Shown here piece after piece: positions 16,539 to 26,205 of a DNA stretch of 64,000 bases (position 1 is its first letter; every line of letters starts with the position of its first letter). The stretch is from an uncultured Flaviramulus sp. Lineage in GTDB: Bacteria; Bacteroidota; Bacteroidia; Flavobacteriales; Flavobacteriaceae. A model generated the notes under the pieces. The model saw nothing but the letters and a program-made list of their open reading frames with translations, did not search any database and was not told the origin of the DNA. Location of the stretch: contig CANMUP010000004.1 of assembly GCA_947501105.1 (NCBI GenBank), forward strand, positions 62,001 to 126,000, written 5' to 3'. The position numbers and the translations under genes are program-made.

Positions 16539-16572
16539 GCGAATTATATTATGTATTTTTGCGAATTATATA
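16539..16572 (+). promoter_or_regulatory. gcvP promoter with paired direct repeat
   Basis: A TATTTTTG element (16554-16561) matches TAnnTTTG 27 bases before the gcvP start. It is bracketed by two copies of GCGAATTATAT at 16539 and 16561, exactly 22 bases apart or about two helical turns. The repeats could be a regulator binding site on one face of the DNA. No glycine-riboswitch structure is visible in this short leader. Confidence 0.5.
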
Positions 16573-16587
16573 AAATTTTGATTTTTA

Positions 16588-19437
16588 ATGAACACAAAAG
16601 CTTTTGCATTACGTCATATTGGTCCTAGAGAAGGTGACCAAGATCTTATGTTGAAAACCCTAGGCATAGACTCTTTAGATCAGTTAATTCACGAAACTGT
16701 TCCAGATGATATTCGTTTAAAAAACGGATTAAATTTAGATGAACCAATGACAGAGCATGAGTATTTGCTTCATATTCATGATTTATCTAAATTAAATAAA
16801 GCTCGTAAAACATATATAGGGCTTGGGTATCATCCTACTATAATGCCAGCTGTTATTCAACGAAATATTCTTGAAAACCCAGGTTGGTATACGGCTTATA
16901 CTCCTTATCAGGCTGAAATTGCACAAGGTAGATTAGAAGCCCTTTTAAATTTTCAAACCATGGTTATTGATTTAACAGGAATGGAAATTGCTAATGCTTC
17001 TTTACTAGACGAAAGTACAGCTGCAGCTGAAGCCATGAGTTTATTATTCTCTGTTCGTGAGCGTAGTCAGAAAAAAGCAGGTATAAACAAGTTTTTTGTT
17101 TCTGAAAATATTTTACCACAAACTCTATCTCTTCTACAAACAAGAGCAAATCCCATTGGTATAGAATTAGTACTTGGAAAAGAAGATACTTTTAATTTTT
17201 CTGATGAATTTTTTGGAGCTTTATTACAATACCCAGGAAAAGATGGTCAAGTTACCGATATTAAATCTTTTATTAGTAAAGCTAATGATGCTAAAATTAA
17301 AGTAGCAGTTGCTGCCGATATTTTAAGCCTAGTTAAATTAGAAGCTCCAGGTAAATTTGGAGCAGATGTAGTAGTTGGAACAACACAACGCTTCGGGATT
17401 CCTATGGGTTACGGTGGGCCACACGCCGCCTTTTTTGCAACTAAAGAAGCATACAAACGAGATATCCCTGGACGAATTATAGGAGTAACAAAAGATGCTA
17501 ACGACAATAGAGCATTACGCATGGCGTTACAAACACGCGAACAACATATAAAACGAGACAAAGCCACATCAAACATTTGTACAGCACAAGTGCTTTTAGC
17601 AGTCATGGCTGGTATGTACGCTGTGTATCATGGACCAAAAGGGTTAAATTTTATTGCTAGCAAAGTACATGATAAAACAGTAACTTTAGCTAATGCTTTA
17701 ACAAAACTAGGCTACGAGCAAATAAACACATCTTTCTTTGACACCATTCAAATTAAAACAAAAGCAAAAAAAATAAAGAAAGTTGCTACAGATAAAAAGG
17801 TGAATTTATATTACCCAAATAAAGAAACCATTACTATTTCAATTAACGAAACCACATCCATTAGAGATATTAATTATTTGATTTCTATATTTGCTGAAGC
17901 TGCTCAAAAAGTAACTATTGAAGTTACTGAAATAAAACAAGCAAATAATATTGATGAGTCTTTACAAAGAACATCAGATTTTTTAACCGATACTGTTTTT
18001 AATACTTATCATTCTGAAACAGAATTGATGCGTTATATAAAATCGTTAGAGCGTAAAGATTTATCATTAAATCATTCAATGATTTCTTTAGGATCATGTA
18101 CCATGAAGCTAAATGCAGCAGCAGAAATGCTACCATTAAGCTGGTTTAAATGGGGCAATATTCATCCGTTCGCTCCACTTAAACAAGCTAAAGGGTACGC
18201 AACTATTTTAAAAGAATTAGAAGATCAATTAACCGAAATAACAGGTTTTGCAGCAACTTCATTACAACCAAATTCTGGTGCTCAAGGTGAATTTGCAGGG
18301 TTAATGGTTATTAAAGCATATCATGAATCAAGAGAAGATCATCATAGAAACATTTGTTTGATTCCGTCTTCTGCACATGGTACAAACCCTGCCAGTGCAG
18401 TTATGGCTGGCATGAAGGTAGTAGTAACAAAATCTACCGAAGAAGGTAATATTGATGTAAACGATTTACGCGAAAAAGCAGAATTGCATAAAGATAATTT
18501 AGCAGCTTTAATGGTAACCTATCCATCCACACATGGGGTTTATGAATCGGCTATTAAGGAAGTTACTCAGATTATCCACGATAACGGAGGTCAAGTTTAT
18601 ATGGACGGAGCAAACATGAACGCCCAAGTTGGGTTAACTAATCCAGGTAATATTGGAGCAGACGTTTGCCATTTAAACTTGCATAAAACCTTTGCGATAC
18701 CGCACGGTGGTGGCGGTCCAGGTATTGGTCCAATTTGTGTTGCAAAACAACTCGTTCCATTTTTACCAGGAAACCCTATAATAAAAACTGGTGGAGACAA
18801 AGCCATTACAGCAATTTCTGCAGCTCCTTTTGGTTCTGCCTTAGCCTGCTTAATTTCATATGGCTATATTAAAATGCTAGGCGCAGAAGGTTTAACACAA
18901 TCTACTAAAATTGCTATTTTAAACGCAAATTATATAAAACATCGATTACAAGGTAGTTTCGATACATTGTATTCTGGAGAACGTGGTCGTGCAGCACACG
19001 AAATGATTGTAGACTGCAGAGTTTTTAAAACACATGGTATTGAAGTTACTGATATTGCTAAACGATTAATGGACTATGGTTTTCATGCACCAACAGTATC
19101 GTTTCCTGTTGCTGGCACATTAATGATTGAACCTACGGAGAGTGAAAGTAAAGCAGAAATGGACCGTTTTTGTGATGCTATGATTTCAATCAAAAAAGAA
19201 ATCGATCAATCTTCAAAAGAGGACACCAATAATGTACTTAAAAATGCACCACATACATTAGATATGATTACTAATGATGAATGGCAGTTTCCATACTCAA
19301 GGCAAGAAGCGGCTTTTCCTTTGGAATATGTAAAGGACAATAAATTTTGGCCTAGTGTAAGACGTGTTGATGACGCTTATGGAGACAGAAACTTAATTTG
19401 CTCTTGTACGCCAATTGAGGCGTATGCCGAAGCTTAA
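16588..19437 (+). CDS. gcvP: Glycine dehydrogenase (decarboxylating), P protein of the glycine cleavage system
   Basis: 949 residues, the single-chain form with both halves of the P protein in one polypeptide. It decarboxylates glycine with pyridoxal phosphate and passes the aminomethyl group to the lipoyl H protein. The N-terminal half starts AFALRHIGPREGDQDLML and includes YTPYQAEIAQGRLEALLNFQ. The PLP-binding Lys is residue 700 in HLNLHKTFAIPHGGGGPG, and the C-terminal half carries SCTMKLNAAAEM and SSAHGTNPASA. gcvT and gcvH are not nearby, as is common in Bacteroidota. Full length; no anomaly seen. Confidence 0.98.
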   Translation: MNTKAFALRHIGPREGDQDLMLKTLGIDSLDQLIHETVPDDIRLKNGLNLDEPMTEHEYLLHIHDLSKLNKARKTYIGLGYHPTIMPAVIQRNILENPGWYTAYTPYQAEIAQGRLEALLNFQTMVIDLTGMEIANASLLDESTAAAEAMSLLFSVRERSQKKAGINKFFVSENILPQTLSLLQTRANPIGIELVLGKEDTFNFSDEFFGALLQYPGKDGQVTDIKSFISKANDAKIKVAVAADILSLVKLEAPGKFGADVVVGTTQRFGIPMGYGGPHAAFFATKEAYKRDIPGRIIGVTKDANDNRALRMALQTREQHIKRDKATSNICTAQVLLAVMAGMYAVYHGPKGLNFIASKVHDKTVTLANALTKLGYEQINTSFFDTIQIKTKAKKIKKVATDKKVNLYYPNKETITISINETTSIRDINYLISIFAEAAQKVTIEVTEIKQANNIDESLQRTSDFLTDTVFNTYHSETELMRYIKSLERKDLSLNHSMISLGSCTMKLNAAAEMLPLSWFKWGNIHPFAPLKQAKGYATILKELEDQLTEITGFAATSLQPNSGAQGEFAGLMVIKAYHESREDHHRNICLIPSSAHGTNPASAVMAGMKVVVTKSTEEGNIDVNDLREKAELHKDNLAALMVTYPSTHGVYESAIKEVTQIIHDNGGQVYMDGANMNAQVGLTNPGNIGADVCHLNLHKTFAIPHGGGGPGIGPICVAKQLVPFLPGNPIIKTGGDKAITAISAAPFGSALACLISYGYIKMLGAEGLTQSTKIAILNANYIKHRLQGSFDTLYSGERGRAAHEMIVDCRVFKTHGIEVTDIAKRLMDYGFHAPTVSFPVAGTLMIEPTESESKAEMDRFCDAMISIKKEIDQSSKEDTNNVLKNAPHTLDMITNDEWQFPYSRQEAAFPLEYVKDNKFWPSVRRVDDAYGDRNLICSCTPIEAYAEA

Positions 19438-19540
19438 TTAGGCTTTTGAACATCGTAAATTAAAACAAAACTAAACTTGCCTTTAATTATAAACTATTAT
19501 ATTGGGTTTTAGTTTTTAACTAAGGGCAATTTTTTATTTT

Positions 19541-20599
19541 ATGACTATAAAAATTACAGGTACTGGAAGTTACATTCCAAATAATGTTGAAAAGAATGAA
19601 GACTTTTACCAGCATCAATTTTTAAATAGTGATGGCTCTGCTATAAATGCTCCAAATGAAGTTATTGTAGAAAAATTTAAAGCCATTACAGGAATTGGTG
19701 AACGTAGGTATACAAAGAAATCTTTAAACACTTCGGATATTGCTTTTTTTGCAGCTGAGAAAGCTATTAATAATGCCAATATTAATCGTGAAGACATAGA
19801 TTATATTATTGTTGCTCATAATTATGGTGATGTAAAACATAGCACAGAACAGAGTGATACCGTACCAAGCATCGCATCAAGAGTTAAACATCTTTTAAAA
19901 ATTGAAAACCCAAAATGTGTTGGTTACGATGTACTTTTTGGCTGCCCAGGTTGGATCGAAGGTGTAATTCAAGCTAATGCTTTTATTAAATCTGGGATTG
20001 CAAAAAAATGTTTAGTCATAGGTGCAGAAACATTGTCTCGTGTTATTGACCCACATGATAGAGACTCAATGATATATAGCGATGGTGCTGGTGCAGTTAT
20101 TGTAGAATCTACCAATGAAGAAGGTGGTATAATAGCTCACGAAACAGCTACTTTTGCTTTTGATGAAGCTCATTTTATATTTTTTGGTGAAACTAATAAT
20201 CAAAACATAAATGATAAACGTCGATACATAAAAATGTATGGCAGAAAAATTTACGAATTCGCTATTAGCAATGTTCCAAAAGCAATGAAATCTTGCTTAG
20301 ATAAAAGTGGTGTGGATATTAAAGACATAAAAAAGATTCTTATACATCAAGCTAACGAAAAAATGGATGAAGCTATTGTAAAACGTTTTTATAAATTATA
20401 CGATTTAGAAATGCCTGAAGACATTATGCCAATGACTATTGGTAAATTAGGAAATTCAAGTGTTGCAACTGTTCCTACATTATATGATATGATATTGAAA
20501 GGAGAGATGGAAAATCAGCAAATAAATAAAGGGGACACCATTATGTTTGCTAGTGTTGGTGCTGGCATGAATATTAATGCTATTATTTATAAACATTAA
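19541..20599 (+). CDS. 3-oxoacyl-ACP synthase III family protein
   Basis: 352-residue thiolase-fold enzyme of the KASIII group. The catalytic triad is visible: Cys135 in GCPGWIEG, His269 in IHQANEKM and Asn305 in GKLGNSS. FabH makes acetoacetyl-ACP from acetyl-CoA and malonyl-ACP, but stand-alone relatives like this one, outside the fab operon, often use other acyl substrates. It is directly followed by a methyltransferase and a glycosyltransferase gene, so a role in making a modified lipid or envelope component is possible. That is inference from context. Confidence 0.87.
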   Translation: MTIKITGTGSYIPNNVEKNEDFYQHQFLNSDGSAINAPNEVIVEKFKAITGIGERRYTKKSLNTSDIAFFAAEKAINNANINREDIDYIIVAHNYGDVKHSTEQSDTVPSIASRVKHLLKIENPKCVGYDVLFGCPGWIEGVIQANAFIKSGIAKKCLVIGAETLSRVIDPHDRDSMIYSDGAGAVIVESTNEEGGIIAHETATFAFDEAHFIFFGETNNQNINDKRRYIKMYGRKIYEFAISNVPKAMKSCLDKSGVDIKDIKKILIHQANEKMDEAIVKRFYKLYDLEMPEDIMPMTIGKLGNSSVATVPTLYDMILKGEMENQQINKGDTIMFASVGAGMNINAIIYKH

Positions 20600-20600
20600 A

Positions 20601-21125
20601 ATGTACGAGAAAAGTTATCCTAATAAACGCTTTAAACATACCATTCAATTTTTAAATAAACACGTTTCGACTTCCAAAACTATTCTAGATTTAGGTGTTA
20701 TTAATCCATTTACTAAAATCATGAAAGAACATGGTTATAAAGTTGATAACACTAAAGGTGAAGATTTAGATATCGACACTTCAACCATTACAAATTCTGA
20801 AGCTGATGTTGTTACTGCTTTTGAGATATTTGAACATTTACTCTCACCTTTTACCGTATTGAAATCTATAAAAGCAGATAAATTGGTTGCTAGTGTCCCT
20901 CTTAAATTATGGTTTTCTTCAGCGTATAGAAGTAAAACAGATATGCTTGACAGACATTATCACGAGTTTGAAGATTGGCAATTTGATTGGTTATTAGAAA
21001 AAGCAGGGTGGAAAATTTTAGATAAAGAAAAATGGACAAATCCAACTAAAAAAATTGGTATCAGACCCATTTTTAGATGGTTTACACCAAGGTATTACAT
21101 TGTTTATGCAGAGCGTATAAAATAA
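20601..21125 (+). CDS. SAM-dependent methyltransferase-like protein
   Basis: 174 residues from the ATG one base after the KASIII stop. ILDLGVINPF is a degenerate motif I (a canonical GxGxG is not complete). ADVVTAFEIFEHLLSP matches the D-x-E-H-L motif II region of class I methyltransferases, with a Trp-rich C-terminal part (DWQFDWLLEKAGWKI). The incomplete glycine motif means SAM binding should be tested. Spacing couples it to the KASIII gene. Confidence 0.75.
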   Translation: MYEKSYPNKRFKHTIQFLNKHVSTSKTILDLGVINPFTKIMKEHGYKVDNTKGEDLDIDTSTITNSEADVVTAFEIFEHLLSPFTVLKSIKADKLVASVPLKLWFSSAYRSKTDMLDRHYHEFEDWQFDWLLEKAGWKILDKEKWTNPTKKIGIRPIFRWFTPRYYIVYAERIK

Positions 21126-21216
21126 GAAAGAAATTTAAAAAATGAAGGGTGAACCAACCTTTAGGTCACTTTCAGAAATTAGAAATATCTTAACTTTGAA
21201 TATTAAACTTTAAACT

Positions 21217-22065
21217 TTGAATTTCTACATTATTATTCCTGCACATAACGAAGAGCACTCTATAGGACTTACTTTAGATTCGTTAGTAAATCAAACGCAT
21301 TTGCCTAAAAAAGTTATTGTAGTTAATGATAATTCCACTGATAAAACACAAGATATTGTTGAAGCTTTCGCTAAAAAATATACTTGGATTTCATTAATGA
21401 ATTCAAAATCTTCGAATGAGCATATCCCAGGATCAAAAATCATAAATGCTTTTTACAAAGGTTTTGAAACTTTAGATGATACTTATGATGTAATCTGCAA
21501 GTTTGATGCAGATTTAATTTTTCCACCGAATTATTTAGAACAATTGACACACCATTTTAATAATAATGAAAAATTAGGTATGGCTGCTGGTTTTTGTTAT
21601 ATAGAAAAAAATAATGAATGGGTTTTAGAAAACTTAACGAACAAAGATCATATTCGTGGTGCATTAAAAGCTTATAGAAAATCTTGCTTTACTGATATTG
21701 GAAAACTAAAACCATCCATGGGTTGGGATACTGTTGATGAGTTATTGGCACAGTTTTATGGTTGGACAATTTTAACAGATGAAAACCTTAAAGTGAAACA
21801 CCTAAAACCAACTGGTATTAGTTATAATAAAGCTTCAAAATATTTACAAGGTGAAGCCATGTATAAAATGCGTTATGGCTTTTTAATTACTTTTATTTCG
21901 GCATTAAAACTGGCTTATAAAAAAAGAAGTTTTATTTTATTTAAAAACTATTTAGCTGGTTATTTTAAAGCAAAAAAACAAAAAATGGATTATTTAGTTT
22001 CTAAAAAAGAAGGTAAGTTTATTAGAGATTTACGTTGGAAAGGAATGCTAAAAAAGATTAGTTAA
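21217..22065 (+). CDS. Family 2 glycosyltransferase, TTG start
   Basis: 282 residues. The GT-A fold begins at once with FYIIIPAHNEEHSIGLTL, then VVNDNSTDKTQ, the donor/metal motif KFDADLIFP and a later GWDTVDELLAQFYGW segment. There is no C-terminal membrane pair. The only workable start is TTG 21217: an in-frame stop lies two codons upstream, and the first ATG downstream is deep inside the fold. The sugar and acceptor are unknown. It follows the KASIII and methyltransferase genes after a 91-base gap. Its last eight bases overlap the convergent nuclease gene. Confidence 0.85.
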   Translation: MNFYIIIPAHNEEHSIGLTLDSLVNQTHLPKKVIVVNDNSTDKTQDIVEAFAKKYTWISLMNSKSSNEHIPGSKIINAFYKGFETLDDTYDVICKFDADLIFPPNYLEQLTHHFNNNEKLGMAAGFCYIEKNNEWVLENLTNKDHIRGALKAYRKSCFTDIGKLKPSMGWDTVDELLAQFYGWTILTDENLKVKHLKPTGISYNKASKYLQGEAMYKMRYGFLITFISALKLAYKKRSFILFKNYLAGYFKAKKQKMDYLVSKKEGKFIRDLRWKGMLKKIS

Positions 22066-22873
22066 AACTCCAGTTTTTATAATTACTGGAGGCTTCTAAT
22101 TTATCTTCAATATTATTATCTAACTGGGGAAAGAAATCAATTCCTGTCAATTCTTCTATGTCATCGACAGTAACTACAAATTCATATAAAGGTTTATTAG
22201 AATTTTTATGTGGTATTAAAAATGCAATTATTTTTGTTTTATCTGTGTTATTATCAATTAATATTTTATAAAATTGTTTGGGTACTGAAACCTCTTCGTC
22301 TCCAATGGTTTCCATTTCCCCACTTAAAACACCTCCCGTAACTACAAAAACACCATCATACTTACTTGCCCAATAACGCACTTTTTGTTCCAAGGTATTC
22401 CAAATACCTGAATTAAATTTATGTTCCTGTGGGCTAATATTGCTAGTTAAAAAAGTTTCATCATGTGTAAGTTGACTATAACGCCTATCTCCCGCAGGGC
22501 ACAAATGTCCACGATCATAACCAGACTTTTTATAATTACGCCAATTAGCAGCTCCCGTTTTTACTGCTTTGTCAATTTCAAAATACGGACGTTTAAAGTT
22601 TGTATTAGAAAGATGTGATTTCTTCAATTCGTATGCCACCCATTCAGCTTGTTCATGTAATTCACTATATGATAATGAATACCCTTTGTGGTGAACTATT
22701 TGTCCCGTTGTACTTGTTGGTAAGAAATATTCGTTTGTATCTTCTTTCGTTGATTTACCTTCAGAAATAATTTCAGCTTTTTCATCTTCATTTAAAAAGT
22801 GCTCATACCCATAAACACCTAATAGTATTAAAATTGCTAATAACGAATAAACTGTTTTCTTATTCAAGTACAA
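22058..22873 (-). CDS. DNA/RNA non-specific endonuclease (NucA/EndoG type), membrane-anchored
   Basis: 271 residues. An N-terminal hydrophobic segment (about 7-23) anchors or exports the protein, followed by a charged linker to about residue 50. The beta-beta-alpha-metal nuclease domain carries DRGH at 120-123 with the general-base His123, and the metal-ligand Asn region LTSNISPQEHKFN. These are the signatures of the Serratia nuclease/EndoG family. Probable job: degradation of extracellular or periplasmic nucleic acid. Lies six bases downstream of pafA on the same strand. Confidence 0.9.
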   Translation of the reverse strand: MYLNKKTVYSLLAILILLGVYGYEHFLNEDEKAEIISEGKSTKEDTNEYFLPTSTTGQIVHHKGYSLSYSELHEQAEWVAYELKKSHLSNTNFKRPYFEIDKAVKTGAANWRNYKKSGYDRGHLCPAGDRRYSQLTHDETFLTSNISPQEHKFNSGIWNTLEQKVRYWASKYDGVFVVTGGVLSGEMETIGDEEVSVPKQFYKILIDNNTDKTKIIAFLIPHKNSNKPLYEFVVTVDDIEELTGIDFFPQLDNNIEDKLEASSNYKNWSFN

Positions 22874-22878
22874 ATAAT

Positions 22879-24546
22879 TTAATCTAACACAAAATCTAAT
22901 GGCGTCCCAATAGCTCCATTGGGGAAACTAATTCCTAATAAAGCAGACACAGTAGGCGCAATATCGGTTATTTCTGTTTTTTGAAGTGTATGCCCAGATT
23001 TAATTCCTTTACCAAAGAATAACAATGGAACATGTGTATCGTAGTTTAGACCGCTACCATGTGTAGATCCTGTTCTATGATAACTTATGTATGCAGGATC
23101 ATTTACCAAAATAACATCACCAGAACGTTTTTGGTTAAACCCTTTTTGTAATAATGTTTCAATACCAGTTGTAAAATTAGTAGAATTCATAGTATGAGCT
23201 GTATACGCTTTTGAAATATGTTTATAGCTAATTTGCTCATTAACTATGGCTTCTTGCACTTCTTTAAGGTTCAATCCTAATGCTTTAACCTTATCTCTAT
23301 TTAAGAAGATTTGATTGTTACTAATATTTTCAACAATATCTTTAGTTCCATAAGTATCTATTAGGAATTTTTGAAACTTTTCCTTTCTCTGTGAATTATC
23401 TACATATCCTGATGGTATTTTTAAAGTCTGCAAATAAGACGGAACATCTATCGCTCCATGGTCAGCAGTTAAAAACACAGTATAATCGCCTTTGCCTACT
23501 TTTTCATCCAAAGCATTAAATAAACGCTCTAAGTCTTTATCTAACCTAAGATAGGTGTCTTCTACTTCTTTTGAATTAACACCAAAATTATGGCCCACAT
23601 AATCTGTTGATGAAAAGCTTACTGTCAATACATCGGTAATATTATCTTTACCTAATTGTTCGCCATCTAGGGCAGCTATTGCAAAATCTGCTGTCAAGCT
23701 ATTTCCATAAGCTGTTGATTTTAAAATATCGAAACCATTATTATCTTTCTTTAAAACAGCTAAATTATAAGGAAATGTCGCCGTTTCTTTTCCTATAAAT
23801 CCACCTTCAAAGTTATTCAAATCACTTCCGCTTTCAATATATGTATCAATATCATATAAAGTATTCCAAACTTTAAAGTAAGACTCGGCTATATCCGAAG
23901 CGTTAAAATCGTTAACCCATTTTGGCAAACTATTCATATAATATGTACTTGAAATCCAAGAACCTTCTTTTTCTCCATGAAACCAAAAAGCAGCATTGGC
24001 AGAATGACCTGCTGGCAAAATAGCTCCTCTATCTTTAATTGAAATACCAATTGTTTTTCCTCTCAATTGAGTAAATAACCTATTCTCGTCAGCAAATGTT
24101 GTTGTTTTCATTCTGTGTGGAGACATTTGTCCAGATTTTTCTGCAGTACCAACTGATTGCACAGTAGTATCTCCCGCACAATAAACCCAATCTTTCAATT
24201 CTTTATCATACCAATTGTTACTAATGATACCATGATATTTTGGTGTTGTTCCTGTATATACAGATGTATGACCTGGACCTGTATATGTTGGCACATAATT
24301 AAAATGATTGTTTTTACAATTAAAACCTTCATTCATCATACGTTTAAATCCGCCATCTCCATATTTATTTTCAAAACGTGTTAAATAGTCATACCTCATT
24401 TGATCTACTACAATTCCCACTACCAATTTAGGTTTAGAATCAATTATTTCTACTGTAGTTTTCTGTTTTTTTACTCTGGGTCTTTGCGCTAAACTAGAGT
24501 TATATAAAAAAATAATTAAAAAAAAGGGTACTACGTTTTTAAACAT
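22879..24546 (-). CDS. pafA: PafA-type alkaline phosphatase
   Basis: 555 residues from ATG 24546; an ATG ten codons upstream would place residues before an otherwise good signal peptide (MFKNVV to about residue 20, ending SLA). The mature enzyme has the alkaline phosphatase superfamily core: VVGIVVDQMRYDYL (metal Asp), the Thr nucleophile region TYTGPGHTSVYTG at 87-99, SFSSTDYVGHNFG and LTADHGAID. A Thr nucleophile is characteristic of the PafA group of Bacteroidota, a phosphate-insensitive periplasmic phosphomonoesterase that releases phosphate from organic compounds. First gene of a probable pair with the nuclease: both could free phosphate from extracellular nucleic acids. Confidence 0.92.
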   Translation of the reverse strand: MFKNVVPFFLIIFLYNSSLAQRPRVKKQKTTVEIIDSKPKLVVGIVVDQMRYDYLTRFENKYGDGGFKRMMNEGFNCKNNHFNYVPTYTGPGHTSVYTGTTPKYHGIISNNWYDKELKDWVYCAGDTTVQSVGTAEKSGQMSPHRMKTTTFADENRLFTQLRGKTIGISIKDRGAILPAGHSANAAFWFHGEKEGSWISSTYYMNSLPKWVNDFNASDIAESYFKVWNTLYDIDTYIESGSDLNNFEGGFIGKETATFPYNLAVLKKDNNGFDILKSTAYGNSLTADFAIAALDGEQLGKDNITDVLTVSFSSTDYVGHNFGVNSKEVEDTYLRLDKDLERLFNALDEKVGKGDYTVFLTADHGAIDVPSYLQTLKIPSGYVDNSQRKEKFQKFLIDTYGTKDIVENISNNQIFLNRDKVKALGLNLKEVQEAIVNEQISYKHISKAYTAHTMNSTNFTTGIETLLQKGFNQKRSGDVILVNDPAYISYHRTGSTHGSGLNYDTHVPLLFFGKGIKSGHTLQKTEITDIAPTVSALLGISFPNGAIGTPLDFVLD

Positions 24547-24651
24547 GGTTATAAATTTATAAGACCAAAAATACATATTTTAAAATATGATATTTTAAAA
24601 TTAAGGCAAAATTCTATAACTTTTTTTACTTTAGCATTTACAAATTTTCAT

Positions 24652-25392
24652 ATGACATACCTTCATAATATTGGATCTTATTTTTTAATGATTGCAGAAA
24701 TGTTTCGCAAGCCCACTAAATGGTCTGTAATGAAAACATTAATCTTAAAAGATATTGACGATTTAATTATTGGCTCATTAGGTATTATTGCATTTATATC
24801 GTTTTTTGTAGGTGGAGTAATTACTATTCAAACGGCATTAAATATTAGCAATCCGCTAATCCCAAAATACTTAGTTGGTTTTGCTACAAGACAATCAGTT
24901 ATTTTAGAGTTTGCGCCAACATTTACCTCTATTATTATGGCTGGTAAAGTGGGTTCGTTTATTACTTCCAGTATAGGAACCATGCGGGTTACGGAGCAAA
25001 TTGACGCTTTAGAGGTTATGGGAATCAATTCTTTAAATTATCTTGTTTTCCCTAAAGCTGTGGCATTAATGTTATATCCTTTTGCTATTGCTATTGGTAT
25101 GTTTTTAGGCATTTTGGGTGGTATGGCTGCTTGTGTTTTTGGTGGCTACACCTCGTTAGCAGATTATATTCTTGGGTTGCAAACCGATTTTAACGCCTTT
25201 CATGTCGCATATTCGTTTGTTAAAACCTTCATTTTTGCGTTTATTTTAGCAACCATTCCATCGTTTCATGGTTACTATATGAAAGGTGGCGCATTAGAAG
25301 TTGGTAAAGCTAGTACAACCTCTTTTGTATGGACATCGGTGGTTATTATTTTATTGAATTACATATTAACAGATATGATGTTAGGGCAATGA
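24652..25392 (+). CDS. mlaE: MlaE-type ABC transporter permease
   Basis: 246-residue permease of the MlaE family with five or six membrane helices. The FAPTFTSIIMAGKVGSFITS and GTMRVTEQIDALEVMGINSL blocks are the conserved coupling-helix region of the family. MlaE works with an ATPase and an MCE-domain protein to move phospholipids between the membranes. The ATPase gene overlaps its stop by four bases. The MCE protein gene is not in the immediate neighbourhood. Confidence 0.9.
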   Translation: MTYLHNIGSYFLMIAEMFRKPTKWSVMKTLILKDIDDLIIGSLGIIAFISFFVGGVITIQTALNISNPLIPKYLVGFATRQSVILEFAPTFTSIIMAGKVGSFITSSIGTMRVTEQIDALEVMGINSLNYLVFPKAVALMLYPFAIAIGMFLGILGGMAACVFGGYTSLADYILGLQTDFNAFHVAYSFVKTFIFAFILATIPSFHGYYMKGGALEVGKASTTSFVWTSVVIILLNYILTDMMLGQ

Positions 25393-26156
25393 TAGAGGTT
25401 AAAAATTTACATAAATCGTTTAGTGGTGTTGAAGTTTTAAAAGGCATTAGCACCTCTTTTGAAAAAGGCAAAACTAACCTCATTATTGGGCAAAGTGGTT
25501 CTGGTAAAACAGTTTTTTTAAAGTGTTTATTAGGTTTATTTGATTATGAAGAAGGTGCAATAGCATACGATGGGAAAGTATTTTCGCAATTAACCGAAGA
25601 TCAAAAACGTGATTTACGTGCAGAAATTGGCATGGTTTTTCAAGGTAGTGCCTTATTTGATTCTATGACAATTGCTCAAAATGTTATGTTTCCGTTACAA
25701 ATGTTTACCAACCTGAGTAAAAGTGAAATGGAAGACCGCGTAGATTTTGTCTTAAAACGTGTAAATCTTGATGATGCGCATAGCAAAATGCCTAGCGAAG
25801 CTTCCGGTGGGATGCAAAAACGTGTAGCGATTGCACGCGCTATTGTAAATAACCCTAAATATTTATTTTGTGACGAACCCAATTCTGGATTAGACCCAAA
25901 AACTGCCATTGTTATTGATAATTTAATTCAGGAGATTACAGATGAATACCAAATAACTACGGTTATTAATTCGCACGATATGAATTCGGTAATGGAAATT
26001 GGTGAAAAAATTGTGTTTTTAAAAGATGGCCTTAAGGCTTGGGAAGGCTCTAAAGAAACTATTTTTAAAACCGATAACGAAGTGGTAACCGATTTTGTGT
26101 ACTCTTCAAACTTATTTAAAAAAGTACGTAAAATGTATATTGAAGAGAATCAATGA
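25389..26156 (+). CDS. mlaF: MlaF-type ABC transporter ATP-binding protein
   Basis: 255 residues from the ATG that overlaps the permease stop (ATGA). All ABC motifs are visible: Walker A GQSGSGKT, Q-loop MVFQGSALFDSMT, signature ASGGMQKRVAIARA, Walker B YLFCDEPNSGLDP and H-loop INSHDM. SGGM instead of SGGQ in the signature is usual for Mla ATPases. It powers lipid transport with the adjacent MlaE permease. Translational coupling by overlap suggests fixed stoichiometry. Confidence 0.92.
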   Translation: MIEVKNLHKSFSGVEVLKGISTSFEKGKTNLIIGQSGSGKTVFLKCLLGLFDYEEGAIAYDGKVFSQLTEDQKRDLRAEIGMVFQGSALFDSMTIAQNVMFPLQMFTNLSKSEMEDRVDFVLKRVNLDDAHSKMPSEASGGMQKRVAIARAIVNNPKYLFCDEPNSGLDPKTAIVIDNLIQEITDEYQITTVINSHDMNSVMEIGEKIVFLKDGLKAWEGSKETIFKTDNEVVTDFVYSSNLFKKVRKMYIEENQ

Positions 26157-26205
26157 TTCTAATATATTTTTTTAGCTAATTTAAAAAGCTTCAACATCAC
26201 ATAGA

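Noticed and set aside
16480-16587. Possible glycine riboswitch before gcvP
   Set aside because: The leader is about 25 bases after the -7 element, far too short for the aptamer, and no conserved aptamer bases are seen.
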